From Microbacterium sp. p3-SID336 (lineage in GTDB: Bacteria; Actinomycetota; Actinomycetes; Actinomycetales; Microbacteriaceae): 46,354 nt of DNA. Below are positions 26,520 through 34,987 of the stretch, piece by piece. Below the pieces are notes generated by a model that was not told the DNA's origin, ran no database searches, and was given only the letters and a program-made list of their open reading frames with translations. The stretch is taken from the NCBI RefSeq assembly GCF_025143365.1, contig NZ_JALXPE010000033.1, positions 1-46,354 on the forward strand, given 5' to 3'. Each line of letters starts with the position of its first letter. The first letter of the stretch is position 1. Both the position numbers and the translations under genes were made by a program.

Positions 26520-27109
26520 CGGGCGCCCCCGATCGTGGCGGGGTCGACACGGCCGGCGCGCTCGTCGGCCTTCAGTCGGCGGTACTGCGCGGGGTTGCCG
26601 AGCGCCCTGACGATCCGCTTCTCCCACCCGAGCACGCCCTGCCGCTGCTTCTCCACGTCCTCCCTGCTGCGCACGCCGATCACGTGCAGGTAGAGGATGC
26701 CGCGGTCGCGGTCGGCCTCGACCACGAGTGAGCCGGGGATCAGCGACGACACCACGGCGACGTGCGTCATCACCAGGTCGTCCGCGTAGCGCAGCGGCAC
26801 GGCGATGATCGCGGTGCCCGGCTGTCGGCGGAAGTCGAAGACCTGCGCGGTGACGGAGACGGCGCCGCGGAGCACGGCGAACAGGAACTGCGCCACGAAC
26901 AGCGCGGCGTACCAGAGGTTCACGCGGCCGGAGAGCTCGACGGTGGGCAGCCGGAACACGCGGGTCACGAAGATCGCGACCACCAGCCCGGTCAGGAAGG
27001 AGAGCACCGTGAACTGGGCCCACAGCAGCATCCACAGCACGATCAGCCACGCGAGGAACGGCAGCTGCATACCGATGTCGCGCCAGATCCGCTTGGTCTC
27101 GGGTCTCAT
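26516..27109 (-). CDS. mrpE: Mrp antiporter subunit E
   Basis: A 197-residue subunit of the Mrp antiporter. Two or three N-terminal helices (residues ~13-60 and ~75-95) precede the conserved cytoplasmic domain with RRQPGTAIIAVPLRYADDLV, THVAVVSSLIPGSLVVE and ILYLHVIGV. The ATG at 27109 overlaps the mrpD stop and follows GAGGTGGAGGG. Length and motifs agree with other MrpE proteins. Confidence 0.93.
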   Translation of the reverse strand: MRPETKRIWRDIGMQLPFLAWLIVLWMLLWAQFTVLSFLTGLVVAIFVTRVFRLPTVELSGRVNLWYAALFVAQFLFAVLRGAVSVTAQVFDFRRQPGTAIIAVPLRYADDLVMTHVAVVSSLIPGSLVVEADRDRGILYLHVIGVRSREDVEKQRQGVLGWEKRIVRALGNPAQYRRLKADERAGRVDPATIGGAR

Positions 27110-28659
27110 CCCTCCACCTCGTCTTCCAGCTGCACCAGGTTGACCGGCTGCAGCAAGCCCGCCCCGATGCGGTCGCACAGAGCGTACAGCGGTCCGGCGA
27201 AGATCGTCAGGGCCACGGTGACGGTGACCATGCCCGCGGTGGCGACGGTCATGATCTTCGGGATGTGCCGTCGCTCCTGCTGCTCGTCGGCGGCGGGGGC
27301 TCCGGTGAGGTACGAGATGCGGCCCTCGGTCTCGGTCGAGTCCTCCTCCTCGCGCCAGAACGCGAGGTTCCAGGCGCGCATCAGGGCGTACAGGGTCAGC
27401 AGCGACGTGATGATGCCGCCGAAGATCAGCACGATCATGAGCGGCGTTCCCACGGATGCCGCCGCTTCGAAGAGGGCGAACTTGCCGATGAAGCCCGAGA
27501 ACGGCGGGAGGCCGCCGAGGTTGATGGCCGGGATGAAGTAGAGCACCGCGATGACCGGCGCGATCTTCAGCAGCCCCTTCACCCGCAGGATCGAGGTGCT
27601 CCCCGCGCGGCGCTCGATGAGTCCCACCGCGAGGAAGAGCGTGGTCTGCACGACGATGTGGTGGACGATGTAGTACACGGTGGCGCCGATCGCGGCGGGC
27701 GTGGCGATGGCCAGACCGAAGATCATGTAGCCCACGTGGCTGACGAGCGTGAACGAGAGGATCCGTTTGAGCTCGGCCTGCGCGACCGCGCCGAGCACGC
27801 CGACGATCATTGTCGCGAGCGCGATGATCAGCAGCAGGGTGTCGATGCTGTTGGAGGCGAACAGCTGCGTCTCGGTGCGGATCAGCGCGTAGACGCCGAC
27901 CTTGGTCAGCAGTCCCGCGAACACGGCAGTGACCGGCGCCGGCGCCGTCGGGTACGAGTCGGGCAGCCAGAACGACACGGGGAAGATGGCGGCCTTGATG
28001 CCGAACGCGACCACGAGCATGAGGTGCAGCACGAGCTGCGTGTCCTGCGGCAGCTCCGACATGCGCTCGGCGATCTGGGCCATGTTCACCGTGCCGAGTG
28101 CGCCGTAGATCATCGCGATCGAGGCGAGGAACAGGATCGACGACACCAGGGACACGACGATGTAGACCGCGCCGGTGCGGATGCGCGACTCGGTGCTGCC
28201 CAGGGTGATGAGCACGTAGGAGGCGACGAGCAGGATCTCGAAACCGACGTAGAGGTTGAACAGGTCGCCCGCGATGAAGGCGTTGAAGATGCCGGCGGCG
28301 AGGATCAGGTACGAGGGGTTGAAGATGGAGATCGGCGTCTCGTCCGCGCCGTCCGCGACGCCCTGGCCGATCGAGAAGAGCAGCACGGCGAGCAGCACGA
28401 TGCTGGAGACGAGCACCAGCAGGGCGGCGAGGCGGTCGACGTAGAGGACGATCCCGAATGGCACGGGCCAGCCGCCCACCGAGACCGCGAGCGGAGAGCC
28501 CGCGTCGACGACGACGAGCAGCACCGCGGCGATGACCGACACGACGGCGAGCGTGGCGACCGTGACGAACACCTGCAGCCGCGCGCTGCGTCCGAACACC
28601 AGGGTGATCGCGGCGCCCAGCAGCGGCAGGGCGACCAGGAGGGGGACGAGCGTGGTCAT
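27106..28659 (-). CDS. mrpD: Mrp antiporter subunit D
   Basis: A 517-residue polytopic protein (about 14 helices) related to complex I antiporter-like subunits, likely part of the proton path. It carries YVGFEILLVASYVLITLG with its conserved Glu in helix 5 and the buried Lys-containing segment KRILSFTLVSHVGYMIFG. An extra cytoplasmic loop near the end (EEEDSTETEGRISYLTGAPA) is acidic. The ATG at 28659 has GGGGAGGG 8 nt upstream and overlaps the mrpC stop by 4 nt. Confidence 0.94.
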   Translation of the reverse strand: MTTLVPLLVALPLLGAAITLVFGRSARLQVFVTVATLAVVSVIAAVLLVVVDAGSPLAVSVGGWPVPFGIVLYVDRLAALLVLVSSIVLLAVLLFSIGQGVADGADETPISIFNPSYLILAAGIFNAFIAGDLFNLYVGFEILLVASYVLITLGSTESRIRTGAVYIVVSLVSSILFLASIAMIYGALGTVNMAQIAERMSELPQDTQLVLHLMLVVAFGIKAAIFPVSFWLPDSYPTAPAPVTAVFAGLLTKVGVYALIRTETQLFASNSIDTLLLIIALATMIVGVLGAVAQAELKRILSFTLVSHVGYMIFGLAIATPAAIGATVYYIVHHIVVQTTLFLAVGLIERRAGSTSILRVKGLLKIAPVIAVLYFIPAINLGGLPPFSGFIGKFALFEAAASVGTPLMIVLIFGGIITSLLTLYALMRAWNLAFWREEEDSTETEGRISYLTGAPAADEQQERRHIPKIMTVATAGMVTVTVALTIFAGPLYALCDRIGAGLLQPVNLVQLEDEVEG

Positions 28660-29243
28660 GGCCTGCCCTCCCCGTCTGTCGTGTCGTCGGCGTCTGCGTC
28701 TGCGGTGTCGGCGGGGTCGGGTTCGGGCACCGGGCGGGGTCCTGCGGGGGAGTCGAACGGCGCGTCATCATGGATCGCCGGGTTGTCGCGCCTGTGCAGC
28801 ACGGTGATCGGTGCGGTCTGCACGCCCACGAAGTCGGTCGTCGCCTCGTCGTCGTCGGTCTCGGACTCGTCGTCCATGAGGTCTTCGTCGGCGTCGGTGC
28901 GCTCGCGCAGTGCGATGTCGGCCTCGTCGTCCTCGACCGTGTCGGCCTGACCGAGCTGCCAGGAGCGGTAGATGAGCGCGAGCAGGAACGCGGAGACCGC
29001 GAAGGTGATGACGATGGCGGTCAGGGTGAGCGCCTGCGGCAGCGGGTCGCTCAGGTCTCCGTCCGTGCCGAAGAACGGCGCGTTCCCCGGCACGCCCATC
29101 ACGATGAGCAGGAGCAGGTTCGTGGCGTTGCCGAGCAGCAGGAAGCCGATGAGCACGCGGGTCAGGCTGCGCTCCAGCATCGCGTAGACGCCGCAGGCGA
29201 AGAGCACGGCCATGATCGCGATGAGGGCGAGCGAGACGTCCAT
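28656..29243 (-). CDS. mrpC: Mrp antiporter subunit C with long acidic tail
   Basis: A 195-residue NuoK-like subunit. Three helices occupy about the first 105 residues (MAVLFACGVYAMLERSLTRV, LIGFLLLGNATNLLLLIVMG, QALTLTAIVITFAVSAFLLA). Most MrpC proteins end soon after this; here a ~85-residue hydrophilic, Asp/Glu-rich extension follows (DEDLMDDESETDDDEATTDF and a PDPADTADADADD end). Its role is unknown; it could bind cations or a partner at the cytoplasmic face. The start overlaps the mrpA stop by one base (TGATG). Confidence 0.92.
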   Translation of the reverse strand: MDVSLALIAIMAVLFACGVYAMLERSLTRVLIGFLLLGNATNLLLLIVMGVPGNAPFFGTDGDLSDPLPQALTLTAIVITFAVSAFLLALIYRSWQLGQADTVEDDEADIALRERTDADEDLMDDESETDDDEATTDFVGVQTAPITVLHRRDNPAIHDDAPFDSPAGPRPVPEPDPADTADADADDTTDGEGRP

Positions 29244-32215
29244 CAGCCGTTCCCCCCGGTGCGCGAGGAGAAGTCGATGGCCCTGCTCTCCCCCGGACGC
29301 AGGGTCGCCTGCCGGTCGACTTCGGCGCCGAGACTGCGCAGCACGTCGAGCACGAGCCCGATCACCACGAGGTACACGCCGATGTCGAAGATGGTCGAGG
29401 TGACGAACTCCATGTGTCCGATGCCGGGGATCTCCCATTCCCAGAAGGTGCTGGTCAGCGGTGCCATGCCGAAGAAGAGCGGGACGACCGCGGTGCCGAC
29501 CGCGAGGATCAGACCCGCGCCGAGCAGCCGTCCGGCGTCGGTCGGAGCCGCGGCGCCGAGCTCCCAGCGACCGCCGGCGATGTACCGCATGACGAGGGCC
29601 ATGCCCGCGACGAGTCCGCCGGCGAAGCCGCCGCCCGGCAGGTTGTGCCCGGCGAACAGCAGGAAGATCGACACGACGATGATGGTGTGGAACAGGATCC
29701 GCACGATCACCTCGAGCAGGATCGACCTGTTCTCCGGCTTCATCTTCTGCCCGCCGACGAGCCAGGCCCGCGGCGCGCTGCGGTTCTCGGAGGTCTGGAA
29801 GCGCACGCCGTCCGTGGTCTCCACGAGCGGACGGCTCCTGGCCGCCCTGCGCACGGATCGGGGCAGGTTCTTGGTGGCGGCGAGCAGGTCGGCGCGATGC
29901 GTCACGAACACGAGGGAGGCGACGCCGGTGGCGGCCAGCACGAGCACCGACAGCTCGCCCATCGTGTCCCACCCGCGCAGGTCGACGAGGGCCACGTTCA
30001 CCACGTTCTTGCCATGCCCGATCTCATAGGCGATCTCGGGGAAGATCGCCGAGATCGGGTCCGCCACACGGGACTGCGTGGCGACGACCGCGACGAAGGC
30101 CATGGTCACACCGACGCCGATGCCGAGCAGCGCCCGGGGGATCCGGCTGACGGAGGCGTTGTGCTCCCCCATGCGCGCCGGGAGGCGGCGCAGCACCAGG
30201 GCGAACGTCACCATGGTCACGGTCTCGACCAGGATCTGCGTGAGCGCGAGGTCGGGCGCGCCGCTGGTGGCGAAGAGCACGACCATTCCGAGACCGGTGA
30301 CCGAGGCCAGCACGACCCCCGTATAGCGCTTCCGGGCGCGCACGGCCACGACCCCAGCGATCGCCATGATCGGGGCGACCGCGAGCTGCGCCGGTGTGTG
30401 CCACAGCGAGAGCTGGTAGCGGTCGATGTCACTCGCGATCAGCGCGGTGACCTCCGCTGCGACGAACACCACGAAGATCGTGCCGACGTAGACGGGGAGG
30501 GAGCCGCGCTGCGTGAGTGTCGTGCTCAGCACGGAGAGCCGGTCGATGCCGCGCATCACCAGGTAGTAGGCGTCGGCGGCCGTGAAGGGCAGCAGGCGCG
30601 CTCGGCGGTCCCAGCCGGTGCGTCTGGTCAGCAGGAAGAGGCCGACGCCCATCAGGATCGTGAGGAGGGAGATGCCCAGGGCGGGCTCGAAGCCGTGCCA
30701 CAGCGCGAGGTGTCCAGGGCCTTCGACGGCGGCGCCCTCGTGGTCGAGACCCGGCGTCGCCGTGAGGGCGTAGGGCTGCAGGGCGATGTCGAGGGCCGGG
30801 GCGCCGATGCCTGCCGCGAGCGTGACTCCGGCGAGGATGATCGGCGCGGACAGGAAGCCGACGGGCGGGTCGGGCCAGGCGGTGTCCGGCAGGCGCTGAC
30901 CGTCGCGGTCACGTTTGGTCCAGAACGCCCCCCACAGGAAGCGCACGCCGTATGCCGCGGTGAGCATGGATCCGAGGGCGACCCCGATGAGCGCCACCAG
31001 ACCCCACACAGAGCCGCCCTGCGCATCGTCGAGGAGCGCGGTGAGGGTCGACTCCTTCGCGACGAACCCGATCGTGGGCGCGACTCCGGCCATCGACGCG
31101 ACGGAGATGAAGGCGGCGGTGGCCATGACGGGCGCCTGCCTGCCGACGCCGGACAGCTCGGTGATGTCACGCGTCGAGAGCTGGCGGTCGATGACGCCCA
31201 CGATGAGGAACAGCGCCGACTTGAACAGAGCGTGCCCGATCACAAGGGCGACGCCGGCGAGGGCCGCGGCCTGCGTGCCGTAGCCGACGACGACCGAGAA
31301 GAACCCGAGCTGGCTGACCGTGCCGAACGCGAGCACGCGCTTGAGATCGGTCTCCCGCAGCGCCTGGATGCCGCCGAGCAGCATCGTGACGATGCCCAGC
31401 GTGATGACGATCGGGCGCCAGGGCGCGCTGAACGCGAAGATCGGCGCGAACCGCGCGATCAGGTAGATGCCGGCCTTCACCATGGCCGCCGCGTGCAGGT
31501 AGGCGCTGACCGGTGTGGGCGCCGCCATCGCACCGGGGAGCCAGAAGTGGAAGGGGAACAGCGCCGACTTGCTGATGGCGCCGACCAGGAGCATCACGAT
31601 CGCGGCGTCCACGAGGGGCCCGGTCGGTGCGATCTCCAGGATCTCGCGGATGCTGGAGGTCCCGGCGTCCACGACGAGCAGCACGACGCCGACGAACATC
31701 ACCAGGCCGCCGAGCGTCGTCACGAGCAGGGCCTGCAACGCGGCACGACGGCTGGCCGCACGGCGGCGGTAGTGCCCGATGAGCAGGTAGGAGAGGATGC
31801 TCGTGGCCTCCCAGAACATCACGAGCATCACGAGGTCGTCGGTGAGGACGAGGCCGTACATGGCGCCGGCGAAGGCGAGCAGCACACCGGCGAACTGCCC
31901 GATGCCCGCGGCGTCGTCGTGGAAGTACCAGCGGCAGTACAGCAGCACCAGGGCGCCGACGCCGGTGACGATGAGCGTGAGGACCCAGCCCAGCACGTCC
32001 ATGTTCATGGACAGGTCGAGGCCGAGCTGCGGGATCCACGGCACCGACTCGAAGGGCACGGGGCCGTCCAGCACCTGGGGGGTGAGCATGAGCGCGTGCA
32101 CGAAGGCGGCCGCGGGGACCAGTGCGGCGACGGCGAAGGCCTGAGCTCCCAACCAGCGCACCAGAACGGGCATCAGCAGCGACCCGAGGAGGAACACGGC
32201 GAGGAGCATCAGCAT
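29243..32215 (-). CDS. mrpA: Mrp antiporter subunit A (fused MrpA/MrpB)
   Basis: A 990-residue core subunit of the Mrp antiporter, related to NuoL, with about 20 helices. MrpA signatures are DDLVMLVMFWEATSILSYLL with the conserved Glu, and LPGAMAAPTPVSAYLHAAAM. The C-terminal ~160 residues are a fused MrpB domain, starting around MKPENRSILLEVIVRILFHT and NLPGGGFAGGLVAGMALVMR, which explains the absence of a separate mrpB. I use ATG at 32215 because GAGGAG lies 8 nt upstream and helix 1 starts directly; ATG 32209 is possible. It is the first gene of the operon and is divergent from a membrane-protein gene. Confidence 0.94.
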   Translation of the reverse strand: MLMLLAVFLLGSLLMPVLVRWLGAQAFAVAALVPAAAFVHALMLTPQVLDGPVPFESVPWIPQLGLDLSMNMDVLGWVLTLIVTGVGALVLLYCRWYFHDDAAGIGQFAGVLLAFAGAMYGLVLTDDLVMLVMFWEATSILSYLLIGHYRRRAASRRAALQALLVTTLGGLVMFVGVVLLVVDAGTSSIREILEIAPTGPLVDAAIVMLLVGAISKSALFPFHFWLPGAMAAPTPVSAYLHAAAMVKAGIYLIARFAPIFAFSAPWRPIVITLGIVTMLLGGIQALRETDLKRVLAFGTVSQLGFFSVVVGYGTQAAALAGVALVIGHALFKSALFLIVGVIDRQLSTRDITELSGVGRQAPVMATAAFISVASMAGVAPTIGFVAKESTLTALLDDAQGGSVWGLVALIGVALGSMLTAAYGVRFLWGAFWTKRDRDGQRLPDTAWPDPPVGFLSAPIILAGVTLAAGIGAPALDIALQPYALTATPGLDHEGAAVEGPGHLALWHGFEPALGISLLTILMGVGLFLLTRRTGWDRRARLLPFTAADAYYLVMRGIDRLSVLSTTLTQRGSLPVYVGTIFVVFVAAEVTALIASDIDRYQLSLWHTPAQLAVAPIMAIAGVVAVRARKRYTGVVLASVTGLGMVVLFATSGAPDLALTQILVETVTMVTFALVLRRLPARMGEHNASVSRIPRALLGIGVGVTMAFVAVVATQSRVADPISAIFPEIAYEIGHGKNVVNVALVDLRGWDTMGELSVLVLAATGVASLVFVTHRADLLAATKNLPRSVRRAARSRPLVETTDGVRFQTSENRSAPRAWLVGGQKMKPENRSILLEVIVRILFHTIIVVSIFLLFAGHNLPGGGFAGGLVAGMALVMRYIAGGRWELGAAAPTDAGRLLGAGLILAVGTAVVPLFFGMAPLTSTFWEWEIPGIGHMEFVTSTIFDIGVYLVVIGLVLDVLRSLGAEVDRQATLRPGESRAIDFSSRTGGNG

Positions 32216-32333
32216 ATACGCGGCTCCTCGGGGCTCGTCGGCCTTGCGGCTCAGGCGGGCGGTGTCCGACCAGTTTACCGGGATGACAGTGGCCCGAGGT
32301 TCGTGGGTTCCGGCACCGTGCGAGAGTGGGCGC
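32216..32333. promoter_or_regulatory. Divergent promoter region of the mrp operon and the membrane-protein gene
   Basis: On the minus strand TAAACT (32272-32277) is a possible -10 for the mrp operon, giving a leader of about 50 nt. I see no convincing operator and no ion-responsive element. Confidence 0.3.
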
Positions 32334-33851
32334 ATGCAGCGACCCTGGGGGAGAGAGCTCGCCGGGTGGGCGGGAGCCCTCGCCTTCGCCCTCATCGCGG
32401 CGGGGCAGCTCGCCCCGACGGCCCGCGCGACGTTGCTCTTCCGCGACGGCGATTCCCTGGTCGTGGGGCTGATCGCGCGCTCGATCCTGGAGGGCGCGAG
32501 CCCGGACTGGGCCCTGTCCAGCGTGCTGTTCCTGCCGGAGTCCGCGCTGTTCACCGCCCTGTCCGCAGTTCTCCCGCTCGACGTGAACGCGCGGCTCGCG
32601 GTCGCGGCGATCCTCAACGTGCTGCTGCTCTACGGGGTGCTGCGTGTGGTCGCGGGGCACCGCACGCCCGGATCTGCGCCGGTGGCCTGGTCGCTCGTCG
32701 CCCTCGGCGCGTTCACGGCTCTGGTGTCCACCGAGTCCTCGGCCTCGCGGGACGCCCTCGAGCTCGCATCGCTGCTGCTCACCACCACGTACTACTCCGC
32801 GACCGTGCTGGGCGTGCTGCTCACGGTGGGGCTGGCGCGGCGGTTCGTCGACCGCGGTCGCCGCGGGCGCTGGCTGCTCGGGGGCATCGCGGTGACGGGG
32901 GCGGTGTCGACGCTCTCCAACCCGCTGTATGCCGCGTGGGGCACGGTGCCCCTGGGGGTGGTGACGGTGGTGCTCGCGGCTCGCGCGGCGTTCCGGCGCG
33001 ATGGCCGTCGTCGGCAGCAGGGGCTCGCGCTCCTCGCGGTTCTCTCGGGCGGCACGATCCTGGGGTTCGTCGGTCGCATTCCGTTCGCGGCATGGATCGC
33101 CAACACGGGCGCCGGGTACGTGCAGCCCGGGCGCTGGGCGGAGTCGCTCGCCGGATACACAGGCCTCGCCGCGGCGCGCCTGTCGACCCCGGGCGGAGTC
33201 CTCGCCACCGCGCTGGTCCTCGGTCTCCTGGCGGCGGCGGTCGTGCTCAGCCGGCGGGCGCCGACGGAAGGAGCGCGCCTCGTGGCCGCCGTCGCGTGGG
33301 TGATGCCGCTGCTCGTGCTGGTCGGAGCCGTCGCCCTCGGCACGAACGCCGCCCGTTACCTGCAGCCGCTCGTCTTCGCTCCGCTCCTGGCCCTGGTGGC
33401 GCATCCGGTCGCCCTGCGCGTCCCCGCCCGTCTCGTCCGCCCGGCCCTCGCGGTCGTCGCGGTCGTCCTGCTGGCCCTCGGCGCCCTGGGCGCGCCGCGT
33501 CTCGCCGCTGCGGCCGCCGCACCCGACCGTGACCTGAGGTGCGTGACCGACTGGGTCGACGCCTCGGGTCGCACCGGGGGCGGGCAGTTCTGGACCGTGC
33601 GGCTGCCGAAGCTGCACCTGCAGGATCCGGCGCGACTCGTGCAGCTCGACCATGCCCTGAACGGCTACGCCTGGCTCGTCGACCGCACCGACTTCGACGT
33701 CGGCGAGGTCTCGTTCCTGGTCGAGGACGCGCAGACCGTTCCGTGGGTTCTTCCCGCCGGCGCCGTACCGGAGGCGATCGCCGAGTGCGGCCGCTACCGC
33801 ATCCTCGACTTCCGCGGCTCGCCGCTGCGCATCGGCCCCGCCCACTCCTGA
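32334..33851 (+). CDS. Polytopic membrane protein of unknown function (possibly GT-C-like)
   Basis: A 505-residue protein with about ten to eleven membrane helices and a C-terminal extracytoplasmic domain of roughly 120 residues (from RDLRCVTDWVDASGRTGGGQ onward). The N-terminal loop after helix 1 contains FRDGDSLVVGLIARSILEGA; acidic residues in the first outer loop are typical of GT-C glycosyltransferases, but I see no convincing family signature, so the function stays open. The ATG at 32334 gives a short cytoplasmic start before helix 1; there is no strong ribosome site. It is convergent with the LacI gene, with 14 bp between them. Confidence 0.75.
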   Translation: MQRPWGRELAGWAGALAFALIAAGQLAPTARATLLFRDGDSLVVGLIARSILEGASPDWALSSVLFLPESALFTALSAVLPLDVNARLAVAAILNVLLLYGVLRVVAGHRTPGSAPVAWSLVALGAFTALVSTESSASRDALELASLLLTTTYYSATVLGVLLTVGLARRFVDRGRRGRWLLGGIAVTGAVSTLSNPLYAAWGTVPLGVVTVVLAARAAFRRDGRRRQQGLALLAVLSGGTILGFVGRIPFAAWIANTGAGYVQPGRWAESLAGYTGLAAARLSTPGGVLATALVLGLLAAAVVLSRRAPTEGARLVAAVAWVMPLLVLVGAVALGTNAARYLQPLVFAPLLALVAHPVALRVPARLVRPALAVVAVVLLALGALGAPRLAAAAAAPDRDLRCVTDWVDASGRTGGGQFWTVRLPKLHLQDPARLVQLDHALNGYAWLVDRTDFDVGEVSFLVEDAQTVPWVLPAGAVPEAIAECGRYRILDFRGSPLRIGPAHS

Positions 33852-33865
33852 ACCACGCGATGACC

Positions 33866-34927
33866 TCAGCGCGAGGGTGGCGCCGTCGTCGTCCCTGCGC
33901 GGAAGCGGCAGGACAGGTCCTGCGTGATCCCCGGCTCTCCACGGAGCATCCGCGCGACCTGCTCCCCCGCCGCTCTGCCCTTCTCCACGGCCGGCTGCAC
34001 GCTCGTCGTCAGGGTGAGATCGCCCAGGCCGTCCACGGCGATGCCGTCGAACCCGGCGACGGAGAGGTCCTCCGGCACCCGGAGCCCGAGCTCCTCCGCC
34101 GCGCGGATCACGCCGACCGCCAGCAGGTCGCTCTGCGCGAGCACCGCGGTCGGCCGCGACGCCGGGTCGGCGAGGAGCATGCGTCCCACCAGGATGCCCT
34201 CGTCGATCAGGCTGCCGGAGGCCGAGATCGCCGGGGCGTCGGGGAACACCTCCCGCATGCCCGCGAGCCGGTCGACCGTGACGTCGACGGTGGCGTGGGC
34301 CACGCGCTCGGGGGTGATGAGGGTGCGCTCGCGGTCGGCATCGAGGGCCAGCGTGACCAGCGCCACGTCGCGATGCCCCAGGTCGCGCACGTGCCGGGCC
34401 ACATCGGCCGAGGCCGCGACGTTGTCCAGGGTGATGCGGGGAACGTCGAGGCCGGCGTCCCCCTCGATCACGACCACGGGCAGCCCGCGGCCGAGGACGA
34501 TCTCGAGCGAGGCGCGGGTGCGGCCGGAGCAGCCGATCAGCACGACCGCGTCGACCGGGGCGCTGGCGATGGCCGAGCCGTCCTCCCCCGGCTCGTCGCG
34601 CATCAGCAGGATCCCCGCGCTCAGCTCGGCCAGCCCGTCGGTGAGGCCGTCCATCATCGCGGTCGTGACGGGGTCGAGGAACGCCGCGCGCAGGTGCCCC
34701 TCCAGCACCACGGCCACGATGCCGCTGCGACCGCGGCGCAGCGAGGCGGCGCGCGGGTCGGGGCCGGTGTAGCCGAGGTCGGTCGCCGCGGCGAGCACCC
34801 TGTCCCTGGTTGCGGGGGCGACCTTGGCCTTGCCGCTGAAGACGACGGAGGCGGTCGACGTCGCCACGCCCGCCTCGCGCGCGACGTCCGCGATCGTGGG
34901 TCGGCGCGCCGTGTCCCTGCTGGTCAT
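33866..34927 (-). CDS. LacI-family transcriptional regulator
   Basis: A 353-residue regulator. The N-terminal helix-turn-helix and hinge are canonical: RRPTIADVAREAGVATSTAS then VVFSGKAKVAPATRDRVLAA. The periplasmic-binding-type core follows, with the usual end region PEDLSVAGFDGIAVDGLGDLT. The start ATG at 34927 is 6 nt behind TATCCT, so the mRNA is probably leaderless. The divergent MFS gene shares with it a perfect palindrome (34961-34974), the likely binding site, so this protein probably regulates both itself and the transporter in response to the transported sugar-like compound. Confidence 0.93.
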   Translation of the reverse strand: MTSRDTARRPTIADVAREAGVATSTASVVFSGKAKVAPATRDRVLAAATDLGYTGPDPRAASLRRGRSGIVAVVLEGHLRAAFLDPVTTAMMDGLTDGLAELSAGILLMRDEPGEDGSAIASAPVDAVVLIGCSGRTRASLEIVLGRGLPVVVIEGDAGLDVPRITLDNVAASADVARHVRDLGHRDVALVTLALDADRERTLITPERVAHATVDVTVDRLAGMREVFPDAPAISASGSLIDEGILVGRMLLADPASRPTAVLAQSDLLAVGVIRAAEELGLRVPEDLSVAGFDGIAVDGLGDLTLTTSVQPAVEKGRAAGEQVARMLRGEPGITQDLSCRFRAGTTTAPPSR

Positions 34928-34933
34928 ACTCCG

Positions 34934-34980
34934 AGGATAGCCCGCTTCGGTCGCCCAGGGTCGAATCGATTCGATAGGCT
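34934..34980. promoter_or_regulatory. Shared divergent promoters and LacI-type operator
   Basis: The perfect 14-bp palindrome TCGAATCGATTCGA (34961-34974) has the central CG typical of LacI-family operators. It abuts TAGGCT (34975-34980), the -10 of the MFS gene, and covers the -35 position for the lacI promoter, whose -10 is TATCCT on the minus strand (34934-34939). Both start codons lie 6-7 nt after their -10 boxes. Confidence 0.8.
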
Positions 34981-34987
34981 GTCGCCC

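Noticed and set aside
29414..33532. Very long open frame (over 1300 codons) opposite the mrpA and membrane-protein genes
   Set aside because: It is antisense to clear Mrp genes, has a His/Arg/Asp/Glu/Gln-biased composition typical of antisense frames in high-GC DNA, and has no domain. Similar long frames on the opposite strand of other genes were dropped for the same reason.
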